64,000 bases of DNA from Rossellomorea marisflavi (GTDB taxonomy: Bacteria > Bacillota > Bacilli > Bacillales > Bacillaceae_B): contig NZ_CP047095.1 in NCBI RefSeq assembly GCF_009806575.1, forward strand, positions 3,228,001 through 3,292,000. Direction: 5' to 3'. Shown here piece by piece: positions 54,485-64,000 of this stretch. The translations under genes and the position numbers were made by a program. The first letter of the stretch is position 1. Every line of letters begins with the position of its first letter. The notes under the pieces are model-generated. The model saw only the letters and a list, made by a program, of their open reading frames with translations. It ran no database searches and was not told the DNA's origin.

Positions 54485-56887
54485 TCATCGTACGCCGACC
54501 CCGCCGATCTTCCAGATCTCACGTGCATATTCGGCGATGGTCCGGTCACTCGAGAAGTATCCTGAGCGTGCAATATTGATCAGGCTCATCCGGAGCCACG
54601 ACGCCTGGTCACGGTAGGCGGATGCTACTTTTTCATGTGCCTTGGCATATGAATCGAAGTCCCGGAGTACAAAGAATTCATCATTCTCAGCAAGCAGCGA
54701 ATCATAGATCGTTTCAAAATGATCCCCCGCATCGGGAAGGCTGCCATCGACGAGCTGATCGAGGATTTTCTTGATGCGCTCATCATGGTGGTAATACTCC
54801 ATGGAGTAGTAACTTCCATCCTGCTGCTGTTTCATCACCTCTTCAGCCCTGAGACCGAAGATGAAGATATTCTTTTCCCCGACCTGCTCCAGGATTTCAA
54901 TATTGGCTCCATCCAATGTGCCGAGCGTCACGGCGCCATTCATCATGAATTTCATATTCCCTGTCCCCGAGGCTTCTTTACTCGCTGTGGAAATCTGCTG
55001 GGAGACATCCGCTGCCGGGATGATTTCCTCTGCCAGGGATACACGGTAATTTTCAAGGAATACGACCTTGATCCTTCCTTTCACAGCCGGGTGATCGTTC
55101 ACAAGATCTGCGACCGAGTGGATCAATTTGATGATCTTCTTCGCATAATAGTACCCCGGTGAAGCCTTGGCTCCGAATATAAAGGTCCGAGGCGGAATAT
55201 CCGCAGCGGGGTTTTCCTGACATCTGTTGAAAAGATGGAGGATGTGGAGGATATTGAGAAGCTGCCTCTTATACGCATGAAGCCTCTTCACTTGAATATC
55301 AAAAATCGAATCAGGGTCCACCACAATTCCATTGGTCTCGAGGATGCGATCCGCCAGTCTCTTTTTGTTCAGCTGCTTCGCCTTATGAAGGTCATCCAGG
55401 AATGTCCGGTCTGCTGTAAAGGACTCAAGCTCGCTAAGCCTTGAAGGATCCTTGATCCAGGCGTCTCCTATCGCTGATTGGATGAGCGACGCCAGGGGCG
55501 GGTTGCTATTGAGCAGCCAGCGACGATGGGTGATCCCATTCGTCTTGCTGTTGAACTTCCCGGGAAAATACTGATAGAACAGGTTCATCTCCCGTTCTTT
55601 CAAGATATCGGTATGAATCTTCGCGACCCCGTTCACACTGTGGCTTCCTGCTATGGCGAGGTGGGCCATTTTCACTTCCCCGTGGGCAATGATGGCCATC
55701 CCTTCGATTCTGCCCCACTCTCCCGGGTAGGCATCCCACAGGTCACGGCAAAACCGCTCATTGATTTCATCGACAATCATATAGATCCTCGGTAAAAGAG
55801 GCTGAAAAATCCTCACTGGCCACCGTTCCAATGCTTCAGAAAGGGTCGTATGGTTCGTATAGGCGAACGTCTTCGTCGTCACACCCCAAGCTGAATCCCA
55901 GTCCAAGGCGTACTCATCGATCAGGACTCTCATCATTTCAGGTATGGCGAGTACCGGGTGGGTATCATTGATGTGGATGGCCACATGCTCATGAAGATTC
56001 ATAAGGTCTCCGTGCCTGGAGAGATAGGACTCGAGTATCGTCCGGATGCTTGCAGACACAAGAAAATACTGCTGCTTCAACCTGAGGACCTTTCCTTCAT
56101 CCTGGGTATCATCTGGATAAAGGAATTCGGTGATGGCTTCCGTATCCCGCTTATACTTCATCATGTCCCTTCCGGCTTTATAGGCATAAGGCTCTGCATT
56201 CCATAAGCGCAGCGTATTCACCGTTGTCGTCCCGTAGCCCACGACGGGGAGATCATATGGGACAGCTGCAACGATTTCGGCATCTACATGCCTGAATGAG
56301 GGTACCCCGTCCTTCTCGGTTGATTCAATCCGGCCCCAGAACGGAATCTGCATCATAAGATCCGGTTTCCGTACTTCCCACACATATCCATGACGAAGCC
56401 ACTGTTCGGGGAGCTCCATCTGATAACCGTTCACGATTTTTTGTTCAAACAGCCCGTGCTTGTAGCGTATGCCGTAGCCGTGACCCGGAAGATCCATCGA
56501 GGCCATGGAATCAAGGAAGCATGCGGCCAGTCGTCCAAGTCCCCCGTTCCCGAGGGCGGCATCCTGCTCTACATCCTCCATGTCCTTCAAATCGATCCCC
56601 AAGTCTCCAAGCCCCTCTTCCACAAGCTCGTAGATCCCGAGATTCATCAGATTCTGCCTCAACAGGCGGCCGAGTAAAAATTCAATGGACAGATAATACA
56701 CCTGTTTTTGTTTCTGATACCGGTACTGCTCGTTTGTCTGGATCCAGTTCATACTGATGTACTCACGGATCAGCTGCCCGAGCGTATCATAACGATCTTG
56801 AAGAGTGGTGTCGGGGAATGCCTTACCTGATGTCATCTCCAACTTCTTCAGATAAGCTTCCTTAAATTCCTCCTGGCTAGAAAACAT
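54485..56887 (-). CDS. glgP: Glycogen phosphorylase
   Basis: An 800-residue PLP-dependent enzyme releasing glucose-1-phosphate from glycogen. The PLP-lysine motif is EASGTGNMKFMMNGA, and GNGGLGRLAACFLDSMA and KTNGITHRRWL are conserved family stretches. I chose ATG 56887, preceded by GAGGAGTGAAAGTC; it overlaps the glgA stop by 11 bases. It is last in the glgB-C-D-A-P operon. Confidence 0.95.
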   Translation of the reverse strand: MFSSQEEFKEAYLKKLEMTSGKAFPDTTLQDRYDTLGQLIREYISMNWIQTNEQYRYQKQKQVYYLSIEFLLGRLLRQNLMNLGIYELVEEGLGDLGIDLKDMEDVEQDAALGNGGLGRLAACFLDSMASMDLPGHGYGIRYKHGLFEQKIVNGYQMELPEQWLRHGYVWEVRKPDLMMQIPFWGRIESTEKDGVPSFRHVDAEIVAAVPYDLPVVGYGTTTVNTLRLWNAEPYAYKAGRDMMKYKRDTEAITEFLYPDDTQDEGKVLRLKQQYFLVSASIRTILESYLSRHGDLMNLHEHVAIHINDTHPVLAIPEMMRVLIDEYALDWDSAWGVTTKTFAYTNHTTLSEALERWPVRIFQPLLPRIYMIVDEINERFCRDLWDAYPGEWGRIEGMAIIAHGEVKMAHLAIAGSHSVNGVAKIHTDILKEREMNLFYQYFPGKFNSKTNGITHRRWLLNSNPPLASLIQSAIGDAWIKDPSRLSELESFTADRTFLDDLHKAKQLNKKRLADRILETNGIVVDPDSIFDIQVKRLHAYKRQLLNILHILHLFNRCQENPAADIPPRTFIFGAKASPGYYYAKKIIKLIHSVADLVNDHPAVKGRIKVVFLENYRVSLAEEIIPAADVSQQISTASKEASGTGNMKFMMNGAVTLGTLDGANIEILEQVGEKNIFIFGLRAEEVMKQQQDGSYYSMEYYHHDERIKKILDQLVDGSLPDAGDHFETIYDSLLAENDEFFVLRDFDSYAKAHEKVASAYRDQASWLRMSLINIARSGYFSSDRTIAEYAREIWKIGGVGVR

Positions 56888-58316
56888 GACTTTCACTCCT
56901 CGAGGTGAGATCTGAATACAATTGATTGTATTTGAATGCCGATTGGGCCCAGCTGTTATCCGTTTCCATCGCATTCTTCACAATCCTTGCCCACACATCA
57001 TCCTGTCCATAGAGGCGGATGGCGCGGCGGTACGTATACAACATATCGTGGGCGTTGAAATTCGCGAACGAGAAGCCGTTCCCGCTCCCCGATTCTTCAT
57101 CATACGAATGCACCGTATCATTTAATCCCCCCGTCTCCCGGACGAGTGGCAGCGCACCATATCTCATGGCGATCATTTGGCCAAGGCCGCACGGCTCGAA
57201 CCTTGAAGGCATGAGGAATAAATCGGAGCCCCGGTAAATTTGTTTGGCCAACCCTTCATCGAATCCGATCTGCACCCTGACCTTATCCGGATGCCCAGCG
57301 GCTGCTTCCCTGAAGAACTGCTCATACTCCCAGTCGCCCGAACCAAGGACGACGAACTGGACATCCTCTTCGAGCATTTCGTGAAGCACGGCCCTGATGA
57401 GATCGAGTCCTTTCTGGGCAGTCAGCCTTGAAATGATGGAGATGACCGGTACATCACGTTTTTCCAGGCCCAACTGCTCCTGCAGCTCCTCTTTACTGGC
57501 TTTTTTGCCTTGAAGATTGCCACTGAAAAATGGATGATCACCCTCCCCGGGATCGTATTCCCCGTCATCGATCCCATTGACGATCCCGACCAGCTCCCGC
57601 TCCCTGAGCTTCAGGACTCCATCGAGACGTTCCCCGTAGTAAGGCTGGAGGATTTCGTCTTTATATGTAGGACTGACAGTCGTGATGATATCGGCAGAGA
57701 TGAGGGCTCCCTTCATAAAATTCATGCATCCATGGAATTCCAGGTAATCAGGATGGGCATACCGCTGGGGAATTCCCAACAGATCCGTCATCACACTGAA
57801 AGGGTAGATTCCCTGGAACTGCAGATTATGGATGGTGAAGACCGTGCGGATGAAGGCATATCCACTGCGATCCTGATATTCGGTCCTCAGCAGGAACGGA
57901 ATCATCGCGGTATGCCAGTCATGGCAATGGATGACGTCCGGATAGAATTCCAGTTCGCCGATGGCTTCCAATACGGCCCGGGTAAAGTAGGAATACCGTT
58001 CCCCTTCATCGTCGAATCCATATAATCGGTCCCGGTCAAAGTAGTATTCATTGTCGACGAAATAGTAGGTGACGCCATTTTCCTTGTATTCCTCTATCCC
58101 GCAGTACTGCTGTCTCCACCCCACGGCAACAGTGAACTCCTTGACTTTCCTCATTCGCTCCTTAAAATGAGCGGAGATCCCCCCATATTTAGGGAGGATC
58201 ACCCTCACGTCGGTTCCAAGTTTACGAAGCTCTTTCGGGAGGGCGCCGGCAACATCTGCAAGCCCTCCCGATTTGATGAATGGTACGCACTCAGAGACTG
58301 CAAATAGTACCTTCAC
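56877..58316 (-). CDS. glgA: Glycogen synthase
   Basis: A 479-residue GT5 glycosyltransferase using ADP-glucose. The N-terminal KSGGLADVAGALPKEL is the ADP-glucose binding KxGGL motif, and the C-terminal PSRFEPCGLGQMIAMRYGALPLVRETGGL holds the retaining-GT EX7E segment. It overlaps the glgD end by 4 bases and glgP start by 11, so all are coupled. Confidence 0.96.
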   Translation of the reverse strand: MKVLFAVSECVPFIKSGGLADVAGALPKELRKLGTDVRVILPKYGGISAHFKERMRKVKEFTVAVGWRQQYCGIEEYKENGVTYYFVDNEYYFDRDRLYGFDDEGERYSYFTRAVLEAIGELEFYPDVIHCHDWHTAMIPFLLRTEYQDRSGYAFIRTVFTIHNLQFQGIYPFSVMTDLLGIPQRYAHPDYLEFHGCMNFMKGALISADIITTVSPTYKDEILQPYYGERLDGVLKLRERELVGIVNGIDDGEYDPGEGDHPFFSGNLQGKKASKEELQEQLGLEKRDVPVISIISRLTAQKGLDLIRAVLHEMLEEDVQFVVLGSGDWEYEQFFREAAAGHPDKVRVQIGFDEGLAKQIYRGSDLFLMPSRFEPCGLGQMIAMRYGALPLVRETGGLNDTVHSYDEESGSGNGFSFANFNAHDMLYTYRRAIRLYGQDDVWARIVKNAMETDNSWAQSAFKYNQLYSDLTSRSESHVF

Positions 58317-59341
58317 GAGTTCATCAGCGCTCCCTGGACCATGCCTTTACGGACGACGATGGGTTGTTCCGGGTCCCCGATGAGTCTAACACCATCTTCG
58401 ATCTTCACATCTTTATCAAGGATGACATTCTCCAATACACAATCACGGCCGATCTGGCTCTTTTGCATGATGATGGAGTTCTTGATCGTCGTCCCTTCTC
58501 CTACCTTGACCGCCCTGAAGATCATGGAATGATCCACATGGCCTTTTATGAAACAGCCATTGGCGATGATGCTGTGCTTTACGCCTGCTTCGCTCGTATA
58601 GCGTGTTGGCGGCTCATCTTTCACCTTTGTGTAGATGGGCTGGTCTTTCTTGAACAGCTCCCTCCACTGATCAAGTTCCAGGAGATTCATGCTTGTTTCA
58701 AAATATTTGTCGATGGAGTCGATTCTCTCGACAAAGCCTTGATGTTCGTATCCACAGACCTTCAGTCCGCTCTCCATATCTTCCACCACGTCATTCATGC
58801 ACGTATACCCTGTCTGATGGCGGGTTTTGATCAGATCGACAAGAAGGGTTTTTTTGATCAGATACATATGAAGGGACGATCCCCCATGCCGGATTTCCGT
58901 GATATCACATCCGATCTGGACGTGGCGGTCAAGGACCGGACGATAGGATATATTGCACACCGTATAGCAGTTGGTGATGAGGGCATATTCCTGTGTGCTG
59001 CGGGTGAAATAATCGATGTGATGGGCAAAATGATTGAACGATCCGATCGTTTCATCGTTCCTTTCAAGTCCCGGAACCGGAAAGAAGAACAAACCGTCCC
59101 TCTTTCTGTTCAGGTCCCAGTTTTTCCCCGATCCGAGATGATCCATGAGGGAACGGTACTGGTATTTAGGGAAGATGGCGACGGATCCGATATCTGAATT
59201 CACCATATTCGAAAGGACGAAATCGACCAGGCGATAGCGGCCGGCGATCGGAAGGGCCGCAAGCGAACGGTGCAGTAGCAAGTCTTCGAGTGAATCGTAA
59301 TAACTGGTCGCATCAATGACGCCTAACAGGGTGTTTTTCAT
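58313..59341 (-). CDS. glgD: GlgD subunit of ADP-glucose pyrophosphorylase
   Basis: A 342-residue nucleotidyltransferase-like protein related to GlgC, with the N-terminal region degenerate (the glycine-rich AGGxGSRL is absent; it begins MKNTLLGVIDATSYYDSL), consistent with a regulatory partner subunit. The C-terminal beta-helix is present (IIANGCFIKGHVDHSMIFRAVKVGEGTTIKNSIIM). In B. subtilis and Geobacillus GlgC plus GlgD form the active enzyme. Confidence 0.94.
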   Translation of the reverse strand: MKNTLLGVIDATSYYDSLEDLLLHRSLAALPIAGRYRLVDFVLSNMVNSDIGSVAIFPKYQYRSLMDHLGSGKNWDLNRKRDGLFFFPVPGLERNDETIGSFNHFAHHIDYFTRSTQEYALITNCYTVCNISYRPVLDRHVQIGCDITEIRHGGSSLHMYLIKKTLLVDLIKTRHQTGYTCMNDVVEDMESGLKVCGYEHQGFVERIDSIDKYFETSMNLLELDQWRELFKKDQPIYTKVKDEPPTRYTSEAGVKHSIIANGCFIKGHVDHSMIFRAVKVGEGTTIKNSIIMQKSQIGRDCVLENVILDKDVKIEDGVRLIGDPEQPIVVRKGMVQGALMNS

Positions 59342-59366
59342 ATGAACTCCTCCTCTAAGTAGATGA

Positions 59367-60524
59367 TCAAACTTCTTCCTGTTCGAGTAATGCCGATAGA
59401 ACCGATTCCGTTACCAGTATGATTTCATCCGACTCTTCCTCAGGCATGATGACGATGCCACTCGGCACCACCACATCAGGAGGCACGATCGCCTGCTCGA
59501 TATACGCATTCTCTCCGATTTCTGCCCCCGGCATGACGACGGAGCGGGTGACATGGGCTCCACGCTTCACGGAAGCTCCCTGGAACAGCACGGATTTTTC
59601 AACGGTCCCTTCGATCGTGCATCCTTCATTGATCAACGATCCTTCCACATGGGCATCTTCCGAGATATATTGAGGCGGTTCATTGGGATTGACCGAATAT
59701 ACCCTCCAGTCCAGGTCGAAAAGATTCAGTTCATTTTTTTCATCGATGAGATCCATATTGGCCTCCCACAGGCTCCGGACCGTGCCGACATCCTTCCAGT
59801 AGCCTTCGAACGGATAGGCCATCAGCTTTTTCTTTTCATCAAGGAGAAGGGGAATGACGTCCTTTCCGAAATCATGTGTGGAGCGTGGATTCCGGTCATC
59901 CATCTCCAGGTATTCTTTCAGGAGTGACCAGTTGAAGATATAGATGCCCATGGAAGCCAGATTACTCTTGGGGAACTGCGGTTTTTCCTCAAACTCGGTC
60001 ACCCTCATGGCTTCATCGGTATTCATCAATCCGAACCTGCTCGCCTCATCCCATCCGACTTCAATGACCGAAATCGTGACATCCGCTTTCTTTTCGATAT
60101 GATAATCGAGCATCTTGCTGTAATCCATCTTGTAAATATGATCTCCTGAAAGAATCAGCACATATTCAGGATCATATTGCTCGATGTAGTTCACGTTCTG
60201 GAAGATGGCACTGGCAGTCCCTGTATACCAGCGCATCTCGGAGGATTCTGCATAAGGAGGGAGTACCGTGACCCCCCCGTTCCGACGGTCGAGATCCCAC
60301 GCGCTGCCAATCCCGATATACGAATTCAGCACCAGCGGTTGATATTGAGTCAAAACCCCCACTGTATCAATGCCGGAATTCGTACAATTACTCAATGTGA
60401 AGTCGATGATACGGTATTTGCCCCCAAAGGGTACCGCCGGTTTCGCCAAGCTCTTCGTCAATGAATTCAACCTGCTCCCTTTGCCTCCTGCCAACAACAT
60501 TGCCACACATTTCCCATTACCCAT
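59367..60524 (-). CDS. glgC: Glucose-1-phosphate adenylyltransferase, catalytic subunit
   Basis: A 385-residue enzyme making ADP-glucose. The substrate loop is [16 protein letters not shown] (about residues 8-23), with [24 protein letters not shown] and the C-terminal hexapeptide helix. I chose ATG 60524 after GGGGAGATGCTAGC; an in-frame start at 60542 overlaps the glgB end. Second gene of the glg operon. Confidence 0.95.
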   Translation of the reverse strand: MGNGKCVAMLLAGGKGSRLNSLTKSLAKPAVPFGGKYRIIDFTLSNCTNSGIDTVGVLTQYQPLVLNSYIGIGSAWDLDRRNGGVTVLPPYAESSEMRWYTGTASAIFQNVNYIEQYDPEYVLILSGDHIYKMDYSKMLDYHIEKKADVTISVIEVGWDEASRFGLMNTDEAMRVTEFEEKPQFPKSNLASMGIYIFNWSLLKEYLEMDDRNPRSTHDFGKDVIPLLLDEKKKLMAYPFEGYWKDVGTVRSLWEANMDLIDEKNELNLFDLDWRVYSVNPNEPPQYISEDAHVEGSLINEGCTIEGTVEKSVLFQGASVKRGAHVTRSVVMPGAEIGENAYIEQAIVPPDVVVPSGIVIMPEEESDEIILVTESVLSALLEQEEV

Positions 60525-60538
60525 GCTAGCATCTCCCC

Positions 60539-62404
60539 TCATATGATTGGTTTTAAATAAACAGCTCCATAAGGCGGTATGGTCATTTCGATCGATCCCT
60601 CTTTCCCGTGATACGACCCTTTCGTGACAGGAAGGAGATGGGGATTGATTTGATGTGAGCCTCCAAAGCGTTCTTCATCGCTGTTCAAGATCTCTTGATA
60701 TGCTTTCACAAGGGGTACGCCCACCTTATAGTGGTGGTAGGCATCCTTGCTGAAATTACAGATGATGATCAGATGCTCTCCCTCTGAATGCCTGATGAAG
60801 GAGAAGATCTGCTGATCGGCATTATTGACATCGATCCATTCAAAACCGTCACTCCGATGGTCCCACTGGTGAAGCGGTGTTGCACCTCTATATAAATGCA
60901 ATACTTCTTTGAAATATGAGTTGAATTTGTGATGAAAATCGTAACTCATCAAATGCCAGTCCAGTTGTTCCAGGTCCTTCCATTCGGCAAACGGAGCCAG
61001 TTCACTTCCCATGAACAGAAGCTTTTTACCCGGATGACCTGTCATGAACGCAAGGAGCAGCCGGTACTGGGCAAACTTTTGCCAATGATCCCCCGGCATC
61101 TTATCCAGCAATGACTTCTTCCCATGGACCACCTCATCATGTGAGAAAGGGAGGATATAGTTTTCAGAGAAAGCATAGAGGATGGAGAACGTGATGAGGG
61201 AATGAAGCCCTCTTCTCTCTTCCGGTGTCGCTTCCATGTAAGTGAGCACATCATTCATCCATCCCATGTTCCACTTATAGCTGAAGCCAAGTCCCCCGTA
61301 ATGAACCGGTGAGGTGACCTGCGGCCAATCGGTGGAATCCTCCGCCATCATCAAGAAGGAAGGGTCAAACTCAAAAACAGATGTATTCAATCGTTTCAGG
61401 AACTCCAGTGCCCCTTCATTCGCGGCCGATTCACCCTGATTCGCCCAATAAATGATATTCGCCACGGCATCGACCCTGAAGCCGTCGATATGGTACTTCT
61501 CCATCCAGAAACGGGCATTTGATAGGAGGAAGCTCCTTACTTCGCCTTTCCCCAGATCAAAGTTGACCGTCCCCCATGTATGATTCTCCCGGTCACTATC
61601 CCGTGCGTATTCATAGGCAAAGGACCCATCGAATTGATACAGTCCATGCGCATCTTTGCAAAAATGACCGGGCACCCAATCCAGGATGACGCCGATTTGA
61701 TGAGCATGGCATTCATTCACAAACGCCATGAAATCATGGGGTGAACCATATCTGCTTGTAGGGGCATAATAGCCTGTCCCCTGATAGCCCCACGAACGGT
61801 CAAATGGGTGCTCGGTCACCGGCATGATTTCAATATGGGTGAAGCCATGCTCCTTTACATATGGAATCAGTTGATCTGCAAGCTCTGAATAGGTAAGAAA
61901 AGAGCCATCCGTTTTCTTTTTCCACGTTCCAAGGTGCACTTCATATATGAACATCGGCTGATCAAAGCGATTTAGCTTTTCTTTTTTCCTCATCCAATCA
62001 CGGTCGCTCCACTTGAACCCTTCAAGGTCGTACACTACGCTCGCAGTACGCGGCCTGACTTCAGAGGAGAATCCATATGGATCAGCTTTCATCCTTCGTT
62101 CCCCTGAAGAAGTCACAATCTCGTATTTATAGGTTGAGCCGGTCAAATCGCCATCAATCCGGATCACCCATACACCTTCCTTATTGATCCTCTCAAGTTC
62201 ATATCCCCTGCCGTCCCAATTGTTGAACGAACCAACCACTGAAACCGCTTTTGCCTCCGGGGCCCAAACACAAAAATCAGTTGAAATGTCCGCTTTCACA
62301 TGACACCCCATAAAACGATAGGCATGCTGCATATTCCCTTCATGGAACAAAAAAACGTCATAATCTGTTAGGGACAACGTGTCCATTTCTTCACCTACCA
62401 TCAT
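60539..62404 (-). CDS. glgB: 1,4-Alpha-glucan branching enzyme
   Basis: About 621 residues of the GH13 family. An N-terminal CBM48 ([27 protein letters not shown], about 37-63) is followed by the catalytic barrel with [12 protein letters not shown] (nucleophile Asp), [10 protein letters not shown] (acid/base Glu) and [15 protein letters not shown]. Starts are ambiguous: ATG 62404 or 62401 follows GGAGATTG, with ATG 62386 possible. First gene of the glycogen operon, which in B. subtilis is expressed in the mother cell during sporulation. The 62405-62693 gap upstream holds a hairpin at about 62511-62543 and the tRNA terminator. Confidence 0.94.
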   Translation of the reverse strand: MMVGEEMDTLSLTDYDVFLFHEGNMQHAYRFMGCHVKADISTDFCVWAPEAKAVSVVGSFNNWDGRGYELERINKEGVWVIRIDGDLTGSTYKYEIVTSSGERRMKADPYGFSSEVRPRTASVVYDLEGFKWSDRDWMRKKEKLNRFDQPMFIYEVHLGTWKKKTDGSFLTYSELADQLIPYVKEHGFTHIEIMPVTEHPFDRSWGYQGTGYYAPTSRYGSPHDFMAFVNECHAHQIGVILDWVPGHFCKDAHGLYQFDGSFAYEYARDSDRENHTWGTVNFDLGKGEVRSFLLSNARFWMEKYHIDGFRVDAVANIIYWANQGESAANEGALEFLKRLNTSVFEFDPSFLMMAEDSTDWPQVTSPVHYGGLGFSYKWNMGWMNDVLTYMEATPEERRGLHSLITFSILYAFSENYILPFSHDEVVHGKKSLLDKMPGDHWQKFAQYRLLLAFMTGHPGKKLLFMGSELAPFAEWKDLEQLDWHLMSYDFHHKFNSYFKEVLHLYRGATPLHQWDHRSDGFEWIDVNNADQQIFSFIRHSEGEHLIIICNFSKDAYHHYKVGVPLVKAYQEILNSDEERFGGSHQINPHLLPVTKGSYHGKEGSIEMTIPPYGAVYLKPII

Positions 62405-62646
62405 CAATCTCCTTACTTATTTCTTTCATCATATAAGAATTCCTTCATTTCATCATCTCCCATTTGCGACAATATTTGTTAGCACCCATCGGAAAACACC
62501 AAAAAAAGGATGAAAACCTCGAATGACAAGGCTTTCATCCCATATATATCCTTATATTTGTCGCTATTTGTCGAAATATTTTAAAAACTTTTAGTGCACC
62601 ACTACCTGAAACCGTGTCAGATAAAGAGAATCCTTCCAGATGATAC

Positions 62647-62687
62647 AAAAAAAGATGTGTCGAAGGACCCTTCGACACATCTTTTTT
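62647..62687. terminator. Terminator of the tRNA cluster
   Basis: AAAAAAAGATGTGTCGAAGG / CCTTCGACACATCTTTTTT, a long perfect stem just after tRNA-Glu on the minus strand. Confidence 0.93.
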
Positions 62688-62693
62688 ATTTTA

Positions 62694-62765
62694 TGACCCG
62701 TACGGGATTCGAACCCGTGTTACCGCCGTGAAAGGGCGGTGTCTTAACCGCTTGACCAACGGGCC
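62694..62765 (-). tRNA. tRNA-Glu (TTC)
   Basis: Full cloverleaf on the minus strand with acceptor GGCCCGT/ACGGGTC, anticodon loop CTTTCAC and T-loop GGTTCGAATCC; discriminator A, and CCA is not encoded. Last gene of the cluster. Confidence 0.96.
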
Positions 62766-62771
62766 GCTTTA

Positions 62772-62862
62772 TGGCGGAGAAGGAGGGATTTGAACCCTCG
62801 CGCCGGTTGCCCGACCTACACCCTTAGCAGGGGCGCCTCTTCAGCCACTTGAGTACTTCCCC
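62772..62862 (-). tRNA. tRNA-Ser (GCT)
   Basis: Class II tRNA with long variable arm; acceptor GGGGAAG/CTTCTCC, anticodon loop CTGCTAA, encoded CCA. Confidence 0.96.
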
Positions 62863-62866
62863 ATAT

Positions 62867-62941
62867 TGGCTCCGCAGGCAAGATTCGAACTTGCGACCGA
62901 TCGGTTAACAGCCGATAGCTCTACCACTGAGCTACTGCGGA
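62867..62941 (-). tRNA. tRNA-Asn (GTT)
   Basis: Acceptor TCCGCAG/CTGCGGA, anticodon loop CTGTTAA, encoded CCA. Confidence 0.96.
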
Positions 62942-62951
62942 ATAAAGAATA

Positions 62952-63028
<77 letters not shown>

Positions 63029-63037
63029 ACAAATAAA

Positions 63038-63111
63038 TGGAGCGGGTGATGGGAATCGAACCCACGACATCAGCTTGGAAGGCTGAGGTTTTACCATTAA
63101 ACTACACCCGC
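63038..63111 (-). tRNA. tRNA-Gly (TCC)
   Basis: Acceptor GCGGGTG/CACCCGC, anticodon loop CTTCCAA, discriminator T, encoded CCA. Confidence 0.96.
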
Positions 63112-63118
63112 AAAAAAA

Positions 63119-63195
63119 TGGGGCGACTGATGGGAATCGAACCCACGAATGCCGGAACCACAATCCGGTGCGTTAACCACTTCGCCACAATCGCC
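63119..63195 (-). tRNA. tRNA-His (GTG)
   Basis: Anticodon loop TTGTGGT; the extra G at position -1 is encoded and pairs with C73; CCA encoded. Confidence 0.95.
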
Positions 63196-63196
63196 A

Positions 63197-63272
63197 TGGT
63201 GGCTCAGGACAGAATCGAACTGCCGACACATGGATTTTCAGTCCATTGCTCTACCAACTGAGCTACTGAGCC
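63197..63272 (-). tRNA. tRNA-Phe (GAA)
   Basis: Acceptor GGCTCAG/CTGAGCC, anticodon loop CTGAAAA, discriminator A, encoded CCA. Confidence 0.96.
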
Positions 63273-63290
63273 GTTTCGTAAAAAAATAAA

Positions 63291-63367
63291 TGGCGGTCCG
63301 GACGGGACTCGAACCCGCGACCTCCTGCGTGACAGGCAGGCATTCTAACCAACTGAACTACCGGACC
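63291..63367 (-). tRNA. tRNA-Asp (GTC)
   Basis: Acceptor GGTCCGG/CCGGACC, anticodon loop CTGTCAC, discriminator G, encoded CCA. Confidence 0.96.
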
Positions 63368-63376
63368 AAAGCTTTT

Positions 63377-63496
63377 TGCGATAGCAAAATAGCTATCATT
63401 AATATCTCGCGTTAGCGAAAATAAAGATCAATGTGCTGCGATAGCAGAATAGCTATCATTCATATTTCGCGTTAGCGAAAATAAAGATCATTACCT
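63377..63496. repeat. Two-copy 60-bp tandem repeat inside the tRNA cluster
   Basis: 63377-63436 and 63437-63496 are near-identical 60-base units (a few mismatches), each with TGCGATAGC...AATAGCTATCATT and TCGCGTTAGCGAAAATAAAG. TGCGATAGCA and TCGCGTTAGCGA can form small hairpins. It lies between tRNA-Asp and tRNA-fMet, in the largest gap (63368-63542) of the cluster. Confidence 0.9.
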
Positions 63497-63542
63497 ATGT
63501 ATTGCAATCACTACATCCTGATCCTTACAGATCAACATGGTA

Positions 63543-63616
<74 letters not shown>

Positions 63617-63639
63617 ACGATAAAAGAGAAAAAGAAATA

Positions 63640-63732
63640 TGGAGGAGGAAGGGGGATTCGAACCCCCGCGGGCTTTGACACCCCTGTCGGTTTTCAAGAC
63701 CGATCCCTTCAGCCGGACTTGGGTATTCCTCC
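63640..63732 (-). tRNA. tRNA-Ser (TGA)
   Basis: Class II tRNA with long variable arm, acceptor GGAGGAA/TTCCTCC, anticodon loop CTTGAAA, encoded CCA. The discriminator reads T, where serine tRNAs normally have G. Confidence 0.94.
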
Positions 63733-63747
63733 GTATGGTGAGAACTA

Positions 63748-63824
63748 TGGTGGACCTTGTAGGACTCGAACCTACGACCGGACGGTTATGAGCCGTCTGC
63801 TCTAACCAACTGAGCTAAAGGTCC
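63748..63824 (-). tRNA. tRNA-Ile2 (CAT, lysidine type) probable
   Basis: Acceptor GGACCTT/AAGGTCC and anticodon loop CTCATAA. Of the two non-initiator CAT tRNAs here, this resembles the Bacillus tRNA-Ile whose C34 is changed to lysidine by TilS; by anticodon alone it would be called Met. Confidence 0.8.
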
Positions 63825-63828
63825 CTAG

Positions 63829-63905
63829 TGGTAGCGGCGGAGGGGATCGAACCCCCGACCTCACGGGTATGAACCGTACGCTCTAGCCAGCTGAGCTACA
63901 CCGCC
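63829..63905 (-). tRNA. tRNA-Met (CAT, elongator)
   Basis: Acceptor GGCGGTG/CGCCGCT, anticodon loop TTCATAC, encoded CCA; matches the Bacillus elongator methionine tRNA pattern. Confidence 0.88.
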
Positions 63906-63944
63906 TCGTATAACGAGTATATCCTGGTTCTCATAATTGAAATA

Positions 63945-64000
63945 TGGTGGAGCCTAGCGGGATCGAACCGCTGACCTCCTGCGTGCAAAGCAGGCGCTCT
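63945..64000 (-). tRNA. tRNA-Ala (TGC), partial
   Basis: 3' part only (T-arm, anticodon arm with loop TTTGCAC, encoded CCA); the 5' end lies beyond the window. Confidence 0.9.

Noticed and set aside
58280..59197. 305-codon plus-strand frame
   Set aside because: Antisense to glgD, which has clear family motifs; no start signal.
63037..63261. 74-codon plus-strand frame starting MERVMGIEPTTSAWK
   Set aside because: It is the antisense of tRNA-Gly, tRNA-His and tRNA-Phe genes; this type of false protein is well known from tRNA clusters.

Overview
The window is a stretch of Bacillaceae chromosome (endospore-forming, low-to-mid G+C Firmicute). Gene content and order closely follow the Bacillus subtilis ytgP/leuS - ytqAB - metK/pckA - ytlACD - luxS - ythAB - men - glgBCDAP - tRNA region. 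Sporulation-type genes (cse60, a YteA-like DksA protein, a glcU-gdh pair, a complete glycogen operon) fit a spore former. I infer a marine-type Bacillus such as Rossellomorea, but the sequence does not prove the genus.

Layout. 1-5.5 kb: the start of a MurJ/SpoVB-family flippase, the flavoprotein YtfP, Cse60, a rhodanese and leuS with a T-box leader. 5.5-9.4 kb: a compact 3-hydroxybutyrate module made of a dehydrogenase, a GntP-type permease with a one-base frameshift, a sigma-54 promoter with three palindromic upstream sites, and a sigma-54 activator. 9.5-14.9 kb: a cupin, an MFS transporter, YtzC with an overlapping small basic ORF, ytqA-ytqB and a luciferase-like oxidoreductase. 15-22 kb: a secreted M6 metalloprotease, ytpB, ytpA, ytoA and metK under a SAM riboswitch. 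22-30 kb: pckA, glcU-gdh, an acetyltransferase, bioY with a BirA-type operator, and a B12-riboswitch operon (adenosyltransferase plus binding lipoprotein). 30-40 kb: ytmB/ytmA, a ytlA-C-D importer, Nudix, holin-like, CNNM/CBS, luxS, yidD and a Zur-box zinc-binding lipoprotein. 40.8-45.4 kb: cytochrome bd oxidase, then RNA ligase-like, DinB and SDR genes. 45.5-53.4 kb: Nudix and menaquinone genes menF-D-H-B and menE-C. 53.7-62.4 kb: YteA-like gene and glgB-C-D-A-P. 62.7-64 kb: thirteen tRNA genes, the last one cut by the window end.

Five copies of a roughly 250-300 bp non-coding repeat are scattered through the window. Four of the five lie between convergent genes. Each carries a hairpin whose arms differ between copies but usually stay complementary. 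This element and the sigma-54 circuit are the most interesting structures seen. I found no CRISPR array, prophage, intact insertion sequence, obvious defence island or clearly new multi-gene system; most of the window is conserved core chromosome.
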